56,496 nt of DNA, from the NCBI GenBank assembly GCA_904419835.1, contig CAJFTA010000005.1:1-56496 (forward strand), written 5' to 3'. Source of the DNA: an uncultured Pseudoflavonifractor sp. (GTDB lineage: Bacteria > Bacillota > Clostridia > Oscillospirales > Oscillospiraceae). The translations under genes and the position numbers were made by a program. Shown in pieces: positions 1 through 7,495 of this stretch. Every line of letters starts with the position of its first letter. The stretch's first letter is position 1. The notes beneath the pieces are model-generated. The model ran no database searches and was not told the DNA's origin. It was given only the letters and a program-made list of their open reading frames with translations.

Positions 1-27
1 TGAGCCAGGATCAAACTCTCAATAAAA
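1..27 (-). rRNA. rrs: 16S ribosomal RNA, 5' tip only
   Basis: The minus strand here reads AGAGTTTGATCCTGGCTCA, the universal 5' terminus of bacterial 16S rRNA (the site of primer 27F). The gene is transcribed leftward and leaves the window after about 27 bases. The mature 5' end is placed by comparison with E. coli and B. subtilis 16S and could be off by a few bases. Confidence 0.95.
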
Positions 28-225
28 TGGTATCTAAAGAACCTTCCGGTTCCTTAAATCAATTTTATTGAAGCCTAATTCTCAGCTTCAAAGAAATTTA
101 AAAGAGCCTCTCAATCAAGCTTGCGCTTGTCAAGAGAACTTCTTGTCCTCTTCTGGTGCTTCGTGTTTCTTCACGTTGTTTAATTTACAAGGTGCACGCC
201 CTACCTCAGCGGCAGGAACTCATTC
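28..225 (-). other. rRNA leader between promoters and 16S
   Basis: This is the transcribed leader of the rRNA operon and holds no credible coding frame. It contains two short hairpins: GGAACC-GGAA-GGTTC just before 16S, and TGAAGC...GCTTCA around 70-95. Both fit the structured leader that pairs with the 16S trailer for RNase III processing. That role is inferred from position. Confidence 0.6.
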
Positions 226-254
226 AGTATATCATATCTTTTTGTTGCTGTCAA
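226..254 (-). promoter_or_regulatory. rRNA promoter P2 (16S-proximal)
   Basis: On the minus strand there is TTGACA (249-254), a 17-base spacer and TATACT (226-231), a near-consensus sigma-A promoter aimed at the 16S gene. Confidence 0.85.
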
Positions 255-350
255 GTACTTTTTTCAAACTTTTTCGAAGCTTTTCAGCTCCCAAAGTTCA
301 ATTCCAGAACTCTCATCCAGCCGCCCGCCGCCCTCGCAGCGAACTTTTAT

Positions 351-379
351 ATGATATCATGTCTCGCTTCGCTTGTCAA
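351..379 (-). promoter_or_regulatory. rRNA promoter P1, overlapping the recombinase 3' end
   Basis: On the minus strand there is TTGACA (374-379), a 17-base spacer and TATCAT (351-356). Together with the inner promoter it forms a tandem rRNA promoter pair with similar flanks (GTnCTTGACA). Its -35 box lies inside the last codons of the serine recombinase gene, whose stop codon falls next to the -10 box. Confidence 0.85.
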
Positions 380-1916
380 GCACTTTTTTCATTTTGTCGT
401 CCGTCCCCCTTTTCTCCTTCCAACGGTGGATATTTGTCTGATAGGATTCCCCCTTTCCCTCTGTGGAATACCAAATTTGCAGGCTTTTTTCGCCTGCCTG
501 AAAAATCAGCTCCAGACTATCCGGATATACTGTCACCCGCGCCACGGTTTCCCGGAGGATATCCTCCCACAGCCCATCGCTGACCTCCGGCATAGGGAGC
601 GTTTTCCCCCGCTCCTGTTCTTCCGCCTCTGTCATGTCTGGTTTTGCGCTGCACTGCGCCCGCACCTCCTCCAGCTCTTTTGCCGTAATGACGCCGTCCA
701 GATATCCCTCCAGCGCACGGCGCAGCCGGCGCTCCGCCTCTCTCTGCTTTCTCGTTCGCTCCGCCGGCTCTGTTTTCTCCCCGCTCCGCATCCGCTCAAT
801 CTGTCCTGCCAGGTCTGCCAGCTCGCCCTCGGCGTCCGCCCCCAGCCGCTCCAGGCCGAACCGTCCGCAGGTAAGGAGGCTTTTGTCGTTGACCATTCTC
901 ATCCCGCAGCTGTCCCGGCAGCCCCAGCTCTTGTACACTGAGCCGTCCTTCCGGCGGCTGGTGCGGGGAATATAGGGTGCGCCGCAGCCGCCGCACCACA
1001 CCCGGCCCGACGGCCAATACCGGGCCGAGTGCCGTTCTCCCCCCTGCCGCGCGGCGCTCCGCCGTTTAAGTTCCCGCTGAACTCCCTCCCAGGTCTCCCG
1101 GCTCACAATGGCCTGGTGGTGATCCCGCAGATAGAGCTGCTCCTCCTGTCCCCGGTTCTCCACCTTCCGGTGGGTGAGGTAGTCCACTGTGATATACTTT
1201 TTCTGGCGCAGATCGCCCGCATACTTTTCGTTGCGGAGCATACGGAGAATGGTATTCTCGGACCACCGTTCTGCCCTGGGCGGCGCAATCCCCGCCTGAT
1301 TCAGCTCCCGGGCGATGACGTGGGCTCCCTTTCCCTCCGCCAAATATTTATGGTAGATGAGCCTAATCACCTCGGCCTCCGCCGGGCGTACGGTGAGGGC
1401 GCCCCCTCTGGTCTCAAAACCGTAGGTGGAGTCGCTGCCGAAGACCACCCCCGCCTCCATCCGGCGGCGCTGGCCCCATTTGACCCGCTGAGAGGTTTTT
1501 CGGGACTCCTCCTGGGCCATGCTGGCCATAATGGTGAGGCGCAGCTCCCCGTCGTTGTCCCGGGTGTCGATGCCGTCGCTGAGGAACACCACCCCAACGC
1601 CCGCCTCCTTCAGCCTGCGGGTACAGGCAAGGGTGTCCACTGTGTTTCTGGCAAAGCGGGAGACCTCCTTGGTCAGAATCAGGCCGAACTTTCCCGCCGC
1701 CGCGTCCTCCATCATGCGCTGAAAGGCCGCCCGGCGACGGATGCTGGTGCCCGACAGACCCTCGTCGGCGTAGACCTGGGCCAGCCGCCACCCGGGGCGG
1801 CCGGTGATATAGGTATAAAAGTACTCCCTCTGGCTGCGCAGGGAATTGGCCTGGTCCGTCCGGTCGGTGGACACCCGGCAGTAGGCCGCCACCAGCAGCT
1901 CACCCCCATCCGTCAC
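357..1916 (-). CDS. Large serine recombinase (SpoIVCA-like site-specific integrase)
   Basis: The protein has 519 residues. An N-terminal resolvase domain carries AYCRVST with catalytic Ser16 and the SRFARN motif. A recombinase domain follows (about 165-280), then a zinc ribbon with CGGC...C...C (about 308-345) and a coiled region near 360-415. Length and order match large serine recombinases of phage and skin-type elements, which join attP and attB sites. The GTG start follows AGGAGGGGAGACT, and GTGA overlaps the stop of the small upstream gene, so the two are translationally coupled. The gene sits between the broken end of dpaA and the rRNA promoters. It shares transcription direction with dpaA, so the dpaA promoter could drive it. 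All catalytic parts look intact. Family assignment is firm; the natural target is inferred from the junction. Confidence 0.93.
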   Translation of the reverse strand: MTDGGELLVAAYCRVSTDRTDQANSLRSQREYFYTYITGRPGWRLAQVYADEGLSGTSIRRRAAFQRMMEDAAAGKFGLILTKEVSRFARNTVDTLACTRRLKEAGVGVVFLSDGIDTRDNDGELRLTIMASMAQEESRKTSQRVKWGQRRRMEAGVVFGSDSTYGFETRGGALTVRPAEAEVIRLIYHKYLAEGKGAHVIARELNQAGIAPPRAERWSENTILRMLRNEKYAGDLRQKKYITVDYLTHRKVENRGQEEQLYLRDHHQAIVSRETWEGVQRELKRRSAARQGGERHSARYWPSGRVWCGGCGAPYIPRTSRRKDGSVYKSWGCRDSCGMRMVNDKSLLTCGRFGLERLGADAEGELADLAGQIERMRSGEKTEPAERTRKQREAERRLRRALEGYLDGVITAKELEEVRAQCSAKPDMTEAEEQERGKTLPMPEVSDGLWEDILRETVARVTVYPDSLELIFQAGEKSLQIWYSTEGKGESYQTNIHRWKEKRGTDDKMKKVLDKRSET

Positions 1917-2044
1917 AGTCTCCCCTCCTCCAGCAGCTTCTCCGCCTCCAGCCTGGTAATGACGCCCTTCTTATGTAAGTGGCGCACAATTCCCCGGCGT
2001 ACCAAGCGCTTCAGCTCCGGCTCCATGGCTTCCTGCTCTCTCAT
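1913..2044 (-). CDS. 43-residue partner protein upstream of the recombinase
   Basis: Starting at the internal ATG (MREQEAMEPELKRLVRRGIV), this is a small charged helical protein. Its C-terminal stretch HLHKKGVITRLEAEKLLEE resembles a short SHOCT-like or helix-turn-helix segment. The stop overlaps the recombinase start by GTGA. Small basic proteins next to large serine recombinases can be recombination directionality factors (for example SprB of SPbeta). That role is plausible here but unproven. A longer version starting at 2101 has a less convincing N-terminus. Confidence 0.6.
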   Translation of the reverse strand: MREQEAMEPELKRLVRRGIVRHLHKKGVITRLEAEKLLEEGRL

Positions 2045-2525
2045 GCCCAGCCCTCCTTCCGTTCTCAGGAGAGCATATGCCGCCGGGCAGCCGAAAAGCA
2101 CCCTGCCGCTGTAAAATACCCCATGCGGCAGGTACCGCGTTGGCTACGGCCAATTCCTCCCGCCGGAAATAGTCCCGGAGCACCAGTCCCCGTTCCTCTG
2201 CCAGCGCCGCCGCCTCACGGGACACCCGGCCGCCGCAGATCATCTGCCCGGAGCGGAGGGCGCCCAGCACCTGGGCCAGGCTGTGCCGCCCGGCGGAGAG
2301 GGGCGTGTTCAGCATCCCCGCCTCTCCCTCCACCGGCAGGGGGAGAATGACGCAGTCGGCCAGGGCCGCCTCCCGCAGCGTGGCCTCTTCGGCCGCCTGC
2401 TCCGGCCTATCCCCCTGCTCCAGAGCAAAGGTGTGGACGCTGTGCCCGTCGGCGGCCAGCAGCTCCGCCAGCCTGGCCTGGCGCATATCCCCGCCAATCA
2501 CCCAGAAATTCAGTTCTTCTCTCAT
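1971..2525 (-). pseudogene. dpaA (spoVFA): Dipicolinate synthase subunit A, N-terminal part, interrupted
   Basis: Residues 1-132 match SpoVFA/DpaA. There is an N-terminal nucleotide-binding start (FWVIGGDMRQARLAELL), CVILPLPVEG, and DYFRREELAVANAVP, the family motif normally followed by T-A/V-E-G and the C-terminal Rossmann half. After VP (codon for P at 2130-2132) the similarity stops and the frame runs about 52 residues into the recombinase module. The start is the ATG at 2525, because GGAGG lies 8 bases before it; the ATG at 2540 is part of that ribosome site. DpaAB makes dipicolinic acid from dihydrodipicolinate in the mother cell of sporulating Bacillota. Full proteins have about 290-300 residues, so more than half is missing here. 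It is either a dead gene or a gene restored by excision of an element. Confidence 0.82.
2118..2140. other. Junction of dpaA with the recombinase module (candidate att half-site)
   Basis: Homology to dpaA ends here within the codons for VP(T/A). On the minus strand the join reads GCGGTACCTGCCGCATGGGG. A large serine recombinase would cross over at a 2-bp core within such a site. The core cannot be fixed from one junction. Confidence 0.5.
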
Positions 2526-2585
2526 GGATCGTTCCTCCATTCACCGCGACTACTTTATCTTATTCCCTCTGCCGGAAAGAGTGCA

Positions 2586-2632
2586 GAAAAAAGGCAGCGA
2601 CCCGGTTCAGTTGAACCGGGTCGCCGCTTTTT
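2586..2632. terminator. Bidirectional terminator after phoR
   Basis: GCGACCCGGTTCA (2597-2609) pairs with TGAACCGGGTCGC (2612-2624). T-runs follow on both sides: TTTTTT for leftward transcription from phoR and TTTTT on the plus strand. It separates the phosphate operon from dpaA. Confidence 0.88.
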
Positions 2633-2653
2633 CCCGCAATTTTTCATTCCCTC

Positions 2654-4396
2654 TCAGTTCTGGTCCGCCGCCCGGGGCAGCTTCACAGTGAAGGTGCTGC
2701 CCTGGCCAAGGGCGCTGTCCAGGGCGACTGTTCCGCCGTAGAGCTGGACAATATGCTTGACAATGGCCAGGCCCAGGCCGGTGCCGCCGTTTTTCCGGGC
2801 CCGGCCCTTGTCTACACGGAAGAATCGCTCAAAGACCCGCTTCTGCGCGTCCTCAGGGATGCCGATGCCGGTGTCGGCCACCACGGTGGTAACCCAGGCA
2901 CTGTCGGCGGACACGGTCACGCTGACGCTGCCGTTCTTGACGTTGTACTTCACGCCGTTTTCCATCAGATTGAGGAGCAGCTCCTTCAGCCGGCCGGCCG
3001 GAATGGCGGCCATGGCGCTCTCGCCGGTGACGGTCAGGGTGACGCCCGCCTCCTTGGCGGCTGGCTCCAGCAGAGTCCGGGTCTCTCTGGCGGTCTCCAG
3101 CACGTCGCTGGCCTCCTCGCACTGGTCAATGGCCACCGACTCCAGCTCGGAGATCTTTAAAATATCGTTGATGAGCTCAATGAGCCGGTCCACCTCCACG
3201 CCGATCATGGTAAGGAAGCGCTTGCGGTCCTCCTCGCTCTTGACCATGCCGGAGGAGAGCATGTCGGTAAAGCCCTTGATGCTGGTAAGGGGGGTCTTGA
3301 GCTCATGGGATACGTTGGCGGTGAACTCACTGCGGATGCCCTCAGCCCGCTTGAGCTCGGTCACGTCCGAGATCAGGATGGAGGCGCCCACGGTCTCCCC
3401 CTCGTACTGCCGGCCTGTGACCGGAGAGAGGAACATGCGCAGGCTTCTGCCGTCAAAGGCCGGGTCGTCCAGATCCAGCACCACGGGGGTTTTCTCCGTG
3501 CGGACGGTCTTGAGTGCCTCCCGCAGACGGCGGGAGCGGGTGAGCAGCAGGATGCTGCTGCCGTCGGACTCATCGCTCAGGCTGAAGAGGCGGCGGGCCG
3601 ACCGGTTCAGGGTGAGGACGCGCCCCTCCTCGTCCAGCAGGATGAGCCCCTCGTCCATGCACTCCAGAATCAGGTTGACCTTGTCCCGCTCGGCCCGAAT
3701 TTCGTCGATATAGGCGCTCAGCCGATCCATCAGCTTGTCAATGTAGCGCAGCAGAGGCCGGACCTCGTCGTCGGCCTCATAGGCGGCCAGGGCGGCCTTA
3801 TCCTCCGCCTCTCCGTCCAGCACACCCTGAAGGGCCTCTCCCACCACATTAAGGGGTCTGAGTACCATGCGGGCCATCCGGCTGGCCATGACCAGCGCCA
3901 GCACCAGGGCCACCAGGGCCGACACGAGAAAGCCGCCGGCGCTGTCCAGCACCAGGCTGTTGATGGAGGAGACGGGCATGGAGGCCCGGCCCACCATGCC
4001 GTCGGCAAAGCGCTTTGCCTCATAGAGCATGGTGATACCCGTTGTGTCAGAGGCCCGGAGGGACTCGCCCCAGCCGGTGGCCACGGCCTGCCTGAACTCC
4101 TCCCGGTCGGCGTGGTTTTCCATGGTAGCCGGATCGGCCTCGGTGTCGGCCACCACGGTGCCGTCGGTGTCAATAATGGTCAGGCGCTTCTCCGGCGCGG
4201 CCTGGTAAAACTGCTCGGTCAGCCCCTCCGGGTCGGTGATGGCGCTCTGGGCGTCCATCAGAATCAGCAGCTCGTGAAGGCTCTGCCGGGCGGCGGTCAT
4301 CTCCCGCCCCCGCAGCACCCAGATGCCCGCGACGCTGGATACCAGAAGCGCCGCCAGAACGGTGAGAAGCATGGCGCAGATCAGTCGTTTTTTCAT
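2654..4396 (-). CDS. phoR: Phosphate sensor histidine kinase PhoR
   Basis: The protein has 580 residues and is membrane bound. A first membrane segment (about 5-27) and an extracytoplasmic sensor (about 28-150) are followed by a second segment (about 152-172), a linker and a PAS domain (about 235-345). HisKA has SHELKTPLTS with phospho-acceptor His364. HATPase_c has the N box (MENGVKYN), DTGIGIP and GGTGLGLAIV. The start at 4396 (MKKRLICA) is preferred to the upstream ATG at 4441 because GGGGGAATTCTG precedes it. It is last in the pst-pho operon and should phosphorylate the adjacent PhoP regulator when phosphate is scarce. The family is certain; the signal is assigned by operon context. Confidence 0.93.
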   Translation of the reverse strand: MKKRLICAMLLTVLAALLVSSVAGIWVLRGREMTAARQSLHELLILMDAQSAITDPEGLTEQFYQAAPEKRLTIIDTDGTVVADTEADPATMENHADREEFRQAVATGWGESLRASDTTGITMLYEAKRFADGMVGRASMPVSSINSLVLDSAGGFLVSALVALVLALVMASRMARMVLRPLNVVGEALQGVLDGEAEDKAALAAYEADDEVRPLLRYIDKLMDRLSAYIDEIRAERDKVNLILECMDEGLILLDEEGRVLTLNRSARRLFSLSDESDGSSILLLTRSRRLREALKTVRTEKTPVVLDLDDPAFDGRSLRMFLSPVTGRQYEGETVGASILISDVTELKRAEGIRSEFTANVSHELKTPLTSIKGFTDMLSSGMVKSEEDRKRFLTMIGVEVDRLIELINDILKISELESVAIDQCEEASDVLETARETRTLLEPAAKEAGVTLTVTGESAMAAIPAGRLKELLLNLMENGVKYNVKNGSVSVTVSADSAWVTTVVADTGIGIPEDAQKRVFERFFRVDKGRARKNGGTGLGLAIVKHIVQLYGGTVALDSALGQGSTFTVKLPRAADQN

Positions 4397-4465
4397 CAGA
4401 ATTCCCCCTGTATTCAGAGGGCCGGGCAGCTGCCGGGGCATACCCCGGCGCCGCCCGGCCGCCGT

Positions 4466-5137
4466 TCAGTTCATCTTGTATCCCACGCCGCGGACGGTGG
4501 TGATGTACTCCTCTCCCAGCTTCTGCCGGAGGGTTTTGACGTGCATATCCACCGTGCGGGTCTCGCCGGTGTAGTCGTAATCCCAGACGGACTGGAGGAT
4601 CTCGTCCCGGGTGAGGGCCACGCCCCGGTGGGTGGCCAGAAGGCGGAGGAGCTCGAATTCCTTGAAGGTCAGGTCCACCTGCTCCCCGCCCCGGCGGACC
4701 ACCCGGGCCGCCGGGTCAATCTCCAGGTCCCCGCAGCGGATGAGGCGGCTCTCCTCCCCCTTCCGGGTGCGGCGGAGCACCGCCTTTACCCGGGCCTGGA
4801 GCTCCATAATGCCGAAGGGCTTGACCACGTAGTCATCCGCTCCGGCCTCCAGGCCGTTGACCCGGTCCATCTCGGCGGTGCGGGCGGTGAGGAGGATGAC
4901 GGGCACCCCCTCCCGGTCCCGGTCCGCCCGGAGGCGGCGGAGGATCTCCAGTCCGTCCATACCGGGGAGCATGATGTCCAGGATGCACAGCACCGGGCAG
5001 TCCCGGCCTTCCTCTCCCTCAAACATGGCCTCGCCGGACTCATAGGCCCGGACCGTGTACCCCACGGACTGAAAATAATAGCGGAGCATCTCGCGGATGC
5101 TCTCGTCGTCCTCAACCACCAGAATCACCTGGGACAT
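4466..5137 (-). CDS. phoP (phoB): Phosphate response regulator, OmpR/PhoB family
   Basis: The protein has 223 residues. The receiver domain carries acidic residues DD at 10-11, phospho-acceptor Asp54 in LDIMLPGMDG, and Lys in VVKPFG. The winged-helix DNA-binding domain (about 128-222) ends with TRTVDMHVKTLRQKLG and VRGVGYKMN. The gene lies between phoU and phoR. It probably binds the tandem TTTACA boxes upstream of pstS. The name phoP follows Bacillota use; phoB is equivalent. Confidence 0.93.
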   Translation of the reverse strand: MSQVILVVEDDESIREMLRYYFQSVGYTVRAYESGEAMFEGEEGRDCPVLCILDIMLPGMDGLEILRRLRADRDREGVPVILLTARTAEMDRVNGLEAGADDYVVKPFGIMELQARVKAVLRRTRKGEESRLIRCGDLEIDPAARVVRRGGEQVDLTFKEFELLRLLATHRGVALTRDEILQSVWDYDYTGETRTVDMHVKTLRQKLGEEYITTVRGVGYKMN

Positions 5138-5173
5138 GGAATCTCACCCCACACAAAATTTGCCGCCGGCGTC

Positions 5174-5818
5174 TCAGCCGGCCAGCTCTCCGGTCACGCA
5201 GTAGATGGCCCACTGGGCGATGTTGACCGCGTGGTCCGCGATCCGCTCCAGATACTTGGCAATGATAATCAGGTCAATGGCCTGATCGGCCTCGCTGCGG
5301 TTGTTTACAATCAGCTCCACCAGCTCGTGCTTGACGGCCTGGAAGAGGCGGTCCACCTCGTCGTCCAGGTCCACCACCTCATGGGCGGAGGCGGTGTCAC
5401 GGTTGGCGTAGGCGAAGATGGAGCGCTTGACCATGATGCCGGCCTTCTGGCTCATGGTGCGGATATCCTTCATGGCCTGGCTGCTGCCGGGATTGCCCAG
5501 CAGGCCGGACAGCTCGGCGATGTTGGCACACTGGTCGCCGATGCGCTGCAGGTCGGTGACCATCTTCAGAGCGGCGGAGATGGTGCGCAGGTCCCGGGCC
5601 ACGGGCTGCTGCTGAAGGAGCAGACGCAGGCAGCGGTTCTCAATGTCCCGCTCCATCTGGTCCATGTGCTTGGTCATCTCCACGGCGCCCTTGGCGGCGT
5701 CCTGGTCGGCGGAGGTGAGGGACGCCGTCACCGCGTCAATGACGTCCTCCGCCGCGGCAGCCATGTCGATCATCTCGGCGTTGAGCTCCTGGAGCTCCGC
5801 GTCAAAGGTCTTTCTCAT
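5174..5818 (-). CDS. phoU: Phosphate transport regulator PhoU
   Basis: The protein has 214 residues and is all-helical, with two PhoU three-helix bundles. Family motifs are the N-terminal RKTFDAELQELN and the metal-binding-type segments RIGDQCANIAEL and YLERIADHAVNIAQW. PhoU links the Pst transporter to PhoR, keeping the kinase quiet when phosphate is plentiful. The start lies one base from the pstB stop, as expected for a tight operon. Confidence 0.95.
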   Translation of the reverse strand: MRKTFDAELQELNAEMIDMAAAAEDVIDAVTASLTSADQDAAKGAVEMTKHMDQMERDIENRCLRLLLQQQPVARDLRTISAALKMVTDLQRIGDQCANIAELSGLLGNPGSSQAMKDIRTMSQKAGIMVKRSIFAYANRDTASAHEVVDLDDEVDRLFQAVKHELVELIVNNRSEADQAIDLIIIAKYLERIADHAVNIAQWAIYCVTGELAG

Positions 5819-5819
5819 T

Positions 5820-6581
5820 TTATCCGAACCTCCCGGTGATGTAGTCCTCGGTCCGCTTGTCTCTGGGCATGGAGAAGAGCTGGGTGGTGTCGCCGAACTC
5901 GATGAGCTCGCCCATCAGGAAGAAGGCGCACTTGTCCGAGACGCGGGTGGCCTGCTGCATGTTGTGGGTGACGATGACAATGGTGTAGTCCTTCTTCAGG
6001 TCCCCGATCAGGTCCTCGATCTTGGAGGTGGAGATGGGGTCCAGGGCGGAGGTGGCCTCGTCCATCAGCAGGATATCGGGCTCCACGGCCAGGGCGCGGG
6101 CGATGCAGATACGCTGCTGCTGGCCGCCGGACAGGGACAGGGCGGACTTCTTCAGCCGGTCCTTCACCTCGTCCCAGATGGCCGCGCCCCGGAGGGACTT
6201 CTCCACAATGTCGTCCAGCCTGCTCTTGCTGCGGATGCCGTGGGTGCGGGGACCGTAGGCGATGTTGTCGTAGATGCTCATGGGGAAGGGATTGGGCTTC
6301 TGGAACACCATGCCGATCTGCTTGCGCAGCCAGGTCACGTCCACGCTGGGGTCGTAGATCTCCTGGTCCCGGTACTTGACGCTGCCGGTGATCTTGATGC
6401 CGGGCACCAGGTCGTTCATCCGGTCCAGGGTCTTGAGGAAGGTGGACTTGCCGCAGCCGGAGGGGCCGATGAGGGCGGTGACCTGACGCTCGGGAATGTC
6501 CATATTCACACCCTTGAGGGCGTGGTTTTCTCCGTACCACAGGTTCAGGTCCCGGGCGGAGAGAATCGTTGTTTCATCCAT
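5820..6581 (-). CDS. pstB: Phosphate ABC transporter ATP-binding protein PstB
   Basis: The protein has 253 residues with a standard ABC ATPase layout: Walker A GPSGCGKST (about 39-47), Q-loop FQKPNPFPMSIYDN typical of PstB, signature LSGGQQQR, Walker B ILLMDEATSALDP and switch histidine in VTHNMQQA. It powers phosphate uptake with PstA and PstC. The full family length is present. Confidence 0.97.
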   Translation of the reverse strand: MDETTILSARDLNLWYGENHALKGVNMDIPERQVTALIGPSGCGKSTFLKTLDRMNDLVPGIKITGSVKYRDQEIYDPSVDVTWLRKQIGMVFQKPNPFPMSIYDNIAYGPRTHGIRSKSRLDDIVEKSLRGAAIWDEVKDRLKKSALSLSGGQQQRICIARALAVEPDILLMDEATSALDPISTSKIEDLIGDLKKDYTIVIVTHNMQQATRVSDKCAFFLMGELIEFGDTTQLFSMPRDKRTEDYITGRFG

Positions 6582-6593
6582 AAGGCTCGCTCC

Positions 6594-7448
6594 TTACTTT
6601 TTTCTCAGCTTGCTGCCCACCAGCTTGGCCGCCAGGTTGATGATCAGGGTCAGGATCATCAGGATGGCCGCGATGGCAAAGGCCACGTCGATCTCGCCCC
6701 GCTCCATGGCGTACATGTAGAGGGACACGGTGAGGGTTGCGCCGCTGCTGCCCATGGCCTCGAAGAAATTGTTGATGGTCAGGCCCATGCCGGCGGTAAA
6801 GAGCAGGGCGGCCGACTCGCCCACCACGCGGCCGATGGCCAGGATGCAGCCGGTGACGATGCCGTCCACCGAAGAGGGCAGGACGATGGTGCGGATCATG
6901 TGCCACCTGCCGGCGCCCAGGCCCAGAGCGCCCTCCCGGTAGGACTGGGGCACGGTCTTCAGGCTCTCCTGGGTGGTGCGGATGATGGTGGGCAGCGTCA
7001 TGACCACCAGGGTCAGGCCGCCGGCCAGCAGGGAGGTTCCCAGGCCGCAGAACTGCACGAAGAAGAGCATGCCCACCAGGCCGTAGATGATGGAGGGGAT
7101 GCCGGTGAGGGTCTCGGTGGCGAACTCAATGGCGGAGACCAGCTTCCGGTTGCGTGCGTATTCGGTCAGGTATACCGCCGCGCCCACGCCCAGAGGCAGC
7201 ACAACAATCAGCGTGATGAGAATGATATAGAGCGTGTTGAGAATATTGGGAAGGATGCCGATGGTGCCCTTGATGTGGCTGGGCTTGGTGGAGAGCAGCT
7301 GCCAGGTCACGTTGGGCAGGCCCCGGACAAAGATATAGCCGATGATGACCACCAGCAGCGCGCAGGTGAGGAAGGCGCACAGGTACAGCAGGAACCGCAG
7401 GCTCTTGTCGTAGACCCGCCGCCGTCCGGAAAGGCGTTTCATTTCCAT
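6594..7448 (-). CDS. pstA: Phosphate ABC transporter permease PstA
   Basis: The protein has 284 residues with about six membrane helices. The inner-membrane permease motif lies in the loop near SYREGALGLGAGRWHMIRTI (the EAA-type loop that docks on PstB). The gene follows pstC in the operon and is separated from pstB by 12 bases. It forms the channel with PstC. Confidence 0.95.
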   Translation of the reverse strand: MEMKRLSGRRRVYDKSLRFLLYLCAFLTCALLVVIIGYIFVRGLPNVTWQLLSTKPSHIKGTIGILPNILNTLYIILITLIVVLPLGVGAAVYLTEYARNRKLVSAIEFATETLTGIPSIIYGLVGMLFFVQFCGLGTSLLAGGLTLVVMTLPTIIRTTQESLKTVPQSYREGALGLGAGRWHMIRTIVLPSSVDGIVTGCILAIGRVVGESAALLFTAGMGLTINNFFEAMGSSGATLTVSLYMYAMERGEIDVAFAIAAILMILTLIINLAAKLVGSKLRKK

Positions 7449-7495
7449 TTAGTATATCATCCCTTCAGGAAAATTCATAGCGGGAAGCGCGTGCT

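Noticed and set aside
128..134. Third TTGACA in the 16S leader
   Set aside because: No -10 box lies 16-18 bases downstream on the minus strand, so it is not counted as a promoter.
156..941. 261-codon plus-strand frame at the left end
   Set aside because: It overlaps the rRNA promoters and the recombinase on the other strand and has no protein family features.
3305..5839. 844-codon open frame on the plus strand over phoR-phoP-phoU
   Set aside because: It is antisense to three certain genes. The His/Gly/Leu-rich composition is a by-product of G/C third bases.
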